Shown in pieces: positions 49,914 to 52,340 of a DNA stretch of 52,340 nucleotides. The first letter of the stretch is position 1. Each line of letters starts with the position of its first letter. Source of the DNA: an uncultured Bacteroidia bacterium. GTDB lineage: Bacteria; Bacteroidota; Bacteroidia; J057; CALLMJ01. The position numbers and the translations under genes are program-made. The notes below the pieces were generated by a model. That model did not search any database, was not told the DNA's origin, and saw nothing but the letters and a program-made list of their open reading frames with translations. The DNA lies in contig CALLMJ010000001.1 in the NCBI GenBank assembly GCA_938006875.1, positions 1 through 52,340 of the forward strand, read 5' to 3'.

Positions 49914-52340
49914 TTATTGTTTTACGAATTTACCAACCAAATTTAAACTTTCATTTTGTATTTTGTAGGTATAGTATCCCGCTGGAAAATTGATTAAAGA
50001 AACTTGGGTTTGATTTTCAAAAGCATTTTCATAAACTAATTTACCTGCTACGTCGTAGATTTGAAGTTGAGCGGAAGCACCAAGTAACATAAAGTGAATG
50101 TTATCTTGAGCAGGATTTGGATAAACCATTAAAGGTGTGTTAGAAGGTTGCACAAAAATCTCTACAATGGAAGAGTAATGCGTTACTCCATTCAAATCTA
50201 CTTGTTCTAAACGGTAGTAATTTCTTCCGAAAGAAGGTTTTTCATCAACAAATTGATATTCAGAAATTTCGTTGGTAGTACCTTTCCCATTTACATTTCC
50301 AATATTTTCAAAACGTACTCCGTCAATACTTCTTTGGATATTGAAATGACTATTGAGCAATTCGGAAGCTGTAGCCCAATTTAATTGGACTTGTTGGTTA
50401 GGTAATAAAATACCTGAAAAATCTAACCATTCAACAGGGAGTGTAGTAGAGACTGCAATACCAAAATCAGAGAAAGAAGTTAAACCGTTACGAATAGAGG
50501 TCAAGGTAGCGGCATTAGTACAACCTGCCGGAGTTCCGGGTTTTGTCCATGGGCTGGAAACATTATTTCTTTTTACAACAATACAATTAGAAGCGGCATT
50601 TGAAGAACCATTCAAGTTTAGAGTTATGTCATAAGAACCAGTAAAAGTTCCAGAGGCAGGCTCAATGGTCCAGATTCCACCGTCTGCCATAGTAGTATAA
50701 AGATAATAAGCTTCAATTAAATTAGGAGGCGTTCCACCGATAGTGGTACTGAAAGAAGCATCTAATTCATTAATTCCAAGTGGAGAGGAACCAAAAGCTA
50801 TTGTCGCTAATTGGTAATGTAAGTTAGAACCTACAGGGAAATCGTAAGTTTGAGCATTAAGGACTTCTCTTCTTAATTTTCCTACTACATAACGATTGGC
50901 ATTATAATTTTGAATACCACCCGTAACAGGGTTAGGGTCAAATGGCATAATATCTAAATAATTTGTGCCATTATTAAAGACTTTTCCATTTTCAAAGCGG
51001 AAAAACTCTTGCACTTGCGTAACTTGGTTTAAAGTAAGTCCATTAGAATTATCTAAAACAATTCTTCCAAAGGTTTCTGGTTGGGCTGCGTTAATGTTTT
51101 GCATAGCAGAACCTACAAAATGTACACGGCTTCTGAAACCTTCATCAAAAGCAAGATTACTTGCATTATTTGTCCAATTTCCTCTTAAACGTATTAAACC
51201 ATCAATAGAAACAGGTACATCATCGTTCATATCTAATGTTCCACCATTGATAGTAAAGTTACCAAAAACCTCTAAACTATCCGCTAGTTTATCTATTTCT
51301 AAAATTCTACCGTTTAAAGTTAAATTCTTACATTTGGCTACATATCCATATTTACCAGCATTCGGAGAAGTTCTATCTATATGACAATCTCTAATTGCGG
51401 AAGGTGGAATCACCACATCAAGATTTTGATTAGGAACTTGTAGATTATCCCAATTGCGGCAATTGAACCAGTCTGTACTAACTGTACCTACCCACTGCCC
51501 ATCAACTGCATAAGAAGTAACATTCAAATAATTTTTGGGACAACCACAACTATGAGCAATGCAATTAGGGTCATTAACATCACCTACACTAGCATTTCCC
51601 CAGTCTATGTAACCAGGATTACCTGGTGAATAAACCACCCAATTCGTTGTAAAATTAACAATATTAGAAAGTAAGACGTGTTGAGAACCTGAAGTAGTGG
51701 AAAAATTATATCTTGCTCCGTGAGTTGCTGGAGAAGTAGCAGCTTGAATACTGAAACACTCAATGTCTGGATGTTTACGTGAAATCCTTAAAGCAGCTCC
51801 AGTAAGACTTGTTAAGTCATCTGTAAATTCATACCATACACCACCATCTTGAATACCTCCAAGTACTCTACCATTAAAAGTAGAACCAGTAGGAATATAA
51901 TTAAAAGTTCCTTGCATTAAAAATAAAGCATCTGGATTAGTGGTAGAAACGTTTATTAACCCTGAATTGATACTGCCTCCCGATGCGTTTCTTAGTATCC
52001 AAGAAAAATCGGAGGAGGTACCAAAACTACCTTTAGCAATTATCGAAATAAAGCCATCCGAACCATTGGGAGAAATGAAACAAATGATAGAGCCTGCGGG
52101 CAAAGTAGAAGTACCTGTATAAGTGATTTCTATATATGGGACATTTCCCGTAGGGGTAGCGGAGCAAGTATGCCAAGTATTCGTTCTTACTAATCCGCCG
52201 GGTTTAGCCCCCGTCTCGTAAGTACAATTCGCAACCAAAAATTTAGTTCCTGGTGCCAAATCAACTAAATTAGTCATTGCTAAATAATCTGTACCACTAT
52301 TTATAGCATTTACAAGATTGTCATAAGCCACGAAGACCAT
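49914..52340 (-). CDS. Large T9SS-exported surface protein, 5' end outside the window
   Basis: At least 808 residues; the visible part begins in mid-protein, without a signal peptide, so the true start lies beyond the right edge even though a Met codon happens to be there. It is Asn/Thr/Ser/Gly-rich and beta-rich. The early part (VAYDNLVNAINSG, ISPNGSDGFISIIAKG) is a beta-sandwich-like region; the middle (LTLNGRILEIDKLADSLEVF, INGGTLDMNDDVP) resembles beta-helical repeats with Cys pairs (CRNWDNLQVP, CGCP). Residues about 640-725 look like a fibronectin/Por-secretion-linked domain (LNWATASELLNSHFNIQRSI). It ends with a type A T9SS sorting domain (VYPNPAQDNIHFMLLG, LINFPAGYYTYKIQNESL). It may be an adhesin; the function is unknown. 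Confidence 0.85.
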   Translation of the reverse strand: MVFVAYDNLVNAINSGTDYLAMTNLVDLAPGTKFLVANCTYETGAKPGGLVRTNTWHTCSATPTGNVPYIEITYTGTSTLPAGSIICFISPNGSDGFISIIAKGSFGTSSDFSWILRNASGGSINSGLINVSTTNPDALFLMQGTFNYIPTGSTFNGRVLGGIQDGGVWYEFTDDLTSLTGAALRISRKHPDIECFSIQAATSPATHGARYNFSTTSGSQHVLLSNIVNFTTNWVVYSPGNPGYIDWGNASVGDVNDPNCIAHSCGCPKNYLNVTSYAVDGQWVGTVSTDWFNCRNWDNLQVPNQNLDVVIPPSAIRDCHIDRTSPNAGKYGYVAKCKNLTLNGRILEIDKLADSLEVFGNFTINGGTLDMNDDVPVSIDGLIRLRGNWTNNASNLAFDEGFRSRVHFVGSAMQNINAAQPETFGRIVLDNSNGLTLNQVTQVQEFFRFENGKVFNNGTNYLDIMPFDPNPVTGGIQNYNANRYVVGKLRREVLNAQTYDFPVGSNLHYQLATIAFGSSPLGINELDASFSTTIGGTPPNLIEAYYLYTTMADGGIWTIEPASGTFTGSYDITLNLNGSSNAASNCIVVKRNNVSSPWTKPGTPAGCTNAATLTSIRNGLTSFSDFGIAVSTTLPVEWLDFSGILLPNQQVQLNWATASELLNSHFNIQRSIDGVRFENIGNVNGKGTTNEISEYQFVDEKPSFGRNYYRLEQVDLNGVTHYSSIVEIFVQPSNTPLMVYPNPAQDNIHFMLLGASAQLQIYDVAGKLVYENAFENQTQVSLINFPAGYYTYKIQNESLNLVGKFVKQ

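Noticed and set aside
52338-52340. ATG at the right edge as a true start of the T9SS protein
   Set aside because: There is no signal peptide after it, as a T9SS cargo needs one; the gene almost certainly continues past the edge.
1-52340. tRNA, rRNA, prophage or genomic island
   Set aside because: No cloverleaf, rRNA segment, integrase, phage structural gene or attachment-site duplication was recognised; the base composition looks even throughout.

Overview
The window looks like a chromosomal segment of a low-GC member of the Bacteroidota, probably a Cytophagales-like gliding or aquatic lineage (the phylum is well supported; the order is inference). The evidence is a set of promoters of the form TTG-N18-20-TAnnTTTG close to start codons, an absence of Shine-Dalgarno sequences, proteins ending in type IX secretion (T9SS) sorting domains, a fused MurF-alanine racemase, futalosine-pathway menaquinone synthesis (MqnB) and family-specific small membrane proteins. 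No transposase, integrase, phage gene, tRNA, rRNA or CRISPR array was seen. Most of the window is housekeeping DNA in short operons.

Layout. 1-2433: edge-truncated secreted CocE/NonD-type hydrolase. 2668-7536: zinc-ribbon membrane protein, threonine aldolase, RecX, HTTM/gamma-carboxylase-like protein and a stand-alone NuoC. 7670-9683: four-gene operon (DUF420, CPMC mini-protein, small membrane protein, secreted protein) possibly tied to cytochrome oxidase. 9738-15705: GNAT, SGNH hydrolase, a DNA glycosylase/LysM/TPR operon, a beta-CASP nuclease and a DUF4258 lipoprotein. 15709-20142: HolA, HtrA protease, MqnB, TonB-like lipoprotein, FabI. 20325-23194: lipoprotein, CPBP protease, CdsA. 23817-25618: dnaX, apparently with a frameshift site. 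25820-33115: MurF-Alr, MetK, fatty-acid desaturase, TauE/SafE permease, FumC. 33285-38230: LolA, CBS protein, small secreted protein, S20, T9SS esterase, patatin. 38316-46071: Dgt, small membrane protein, sugar-type aminotransferase, EtfAB, RecF, AroK, SRPBCC protein. 46264-49772: DnaB, lipoprotein, isocitrate dehydrogenase. 49914-52340: large T9SS surface protein cut by the right edge.

Three things stand out. First, dnaX runs into an A10 tract followed two codons later by a stop, while the -1 frame stays open for about 220 more codons. This is the arrangement expected for gamma/tau production by ribosomal or transcriptional slippage. Second, a dispersed repeat (family A, about 100-160 bp) lies between convergent genes twice, and is also embedded in the same reading frame inside the N-terminal coding region of two predicted exported proteins, like the Rickettsia palindromic elements. 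Third, a separate composite repeat (family B, over 300 bp) occurs in the two largest intergenic gaps, both between convergent genes. It has a conserved AT-rich dyad leader, 29-bp tandem units and one to three long hairpin modules.

Many start codons were moved downstream from the longest open frame, because the upstream candidate lay inside a -7 promoter box or ahead of an obvious signal peptide or family N-terminus.
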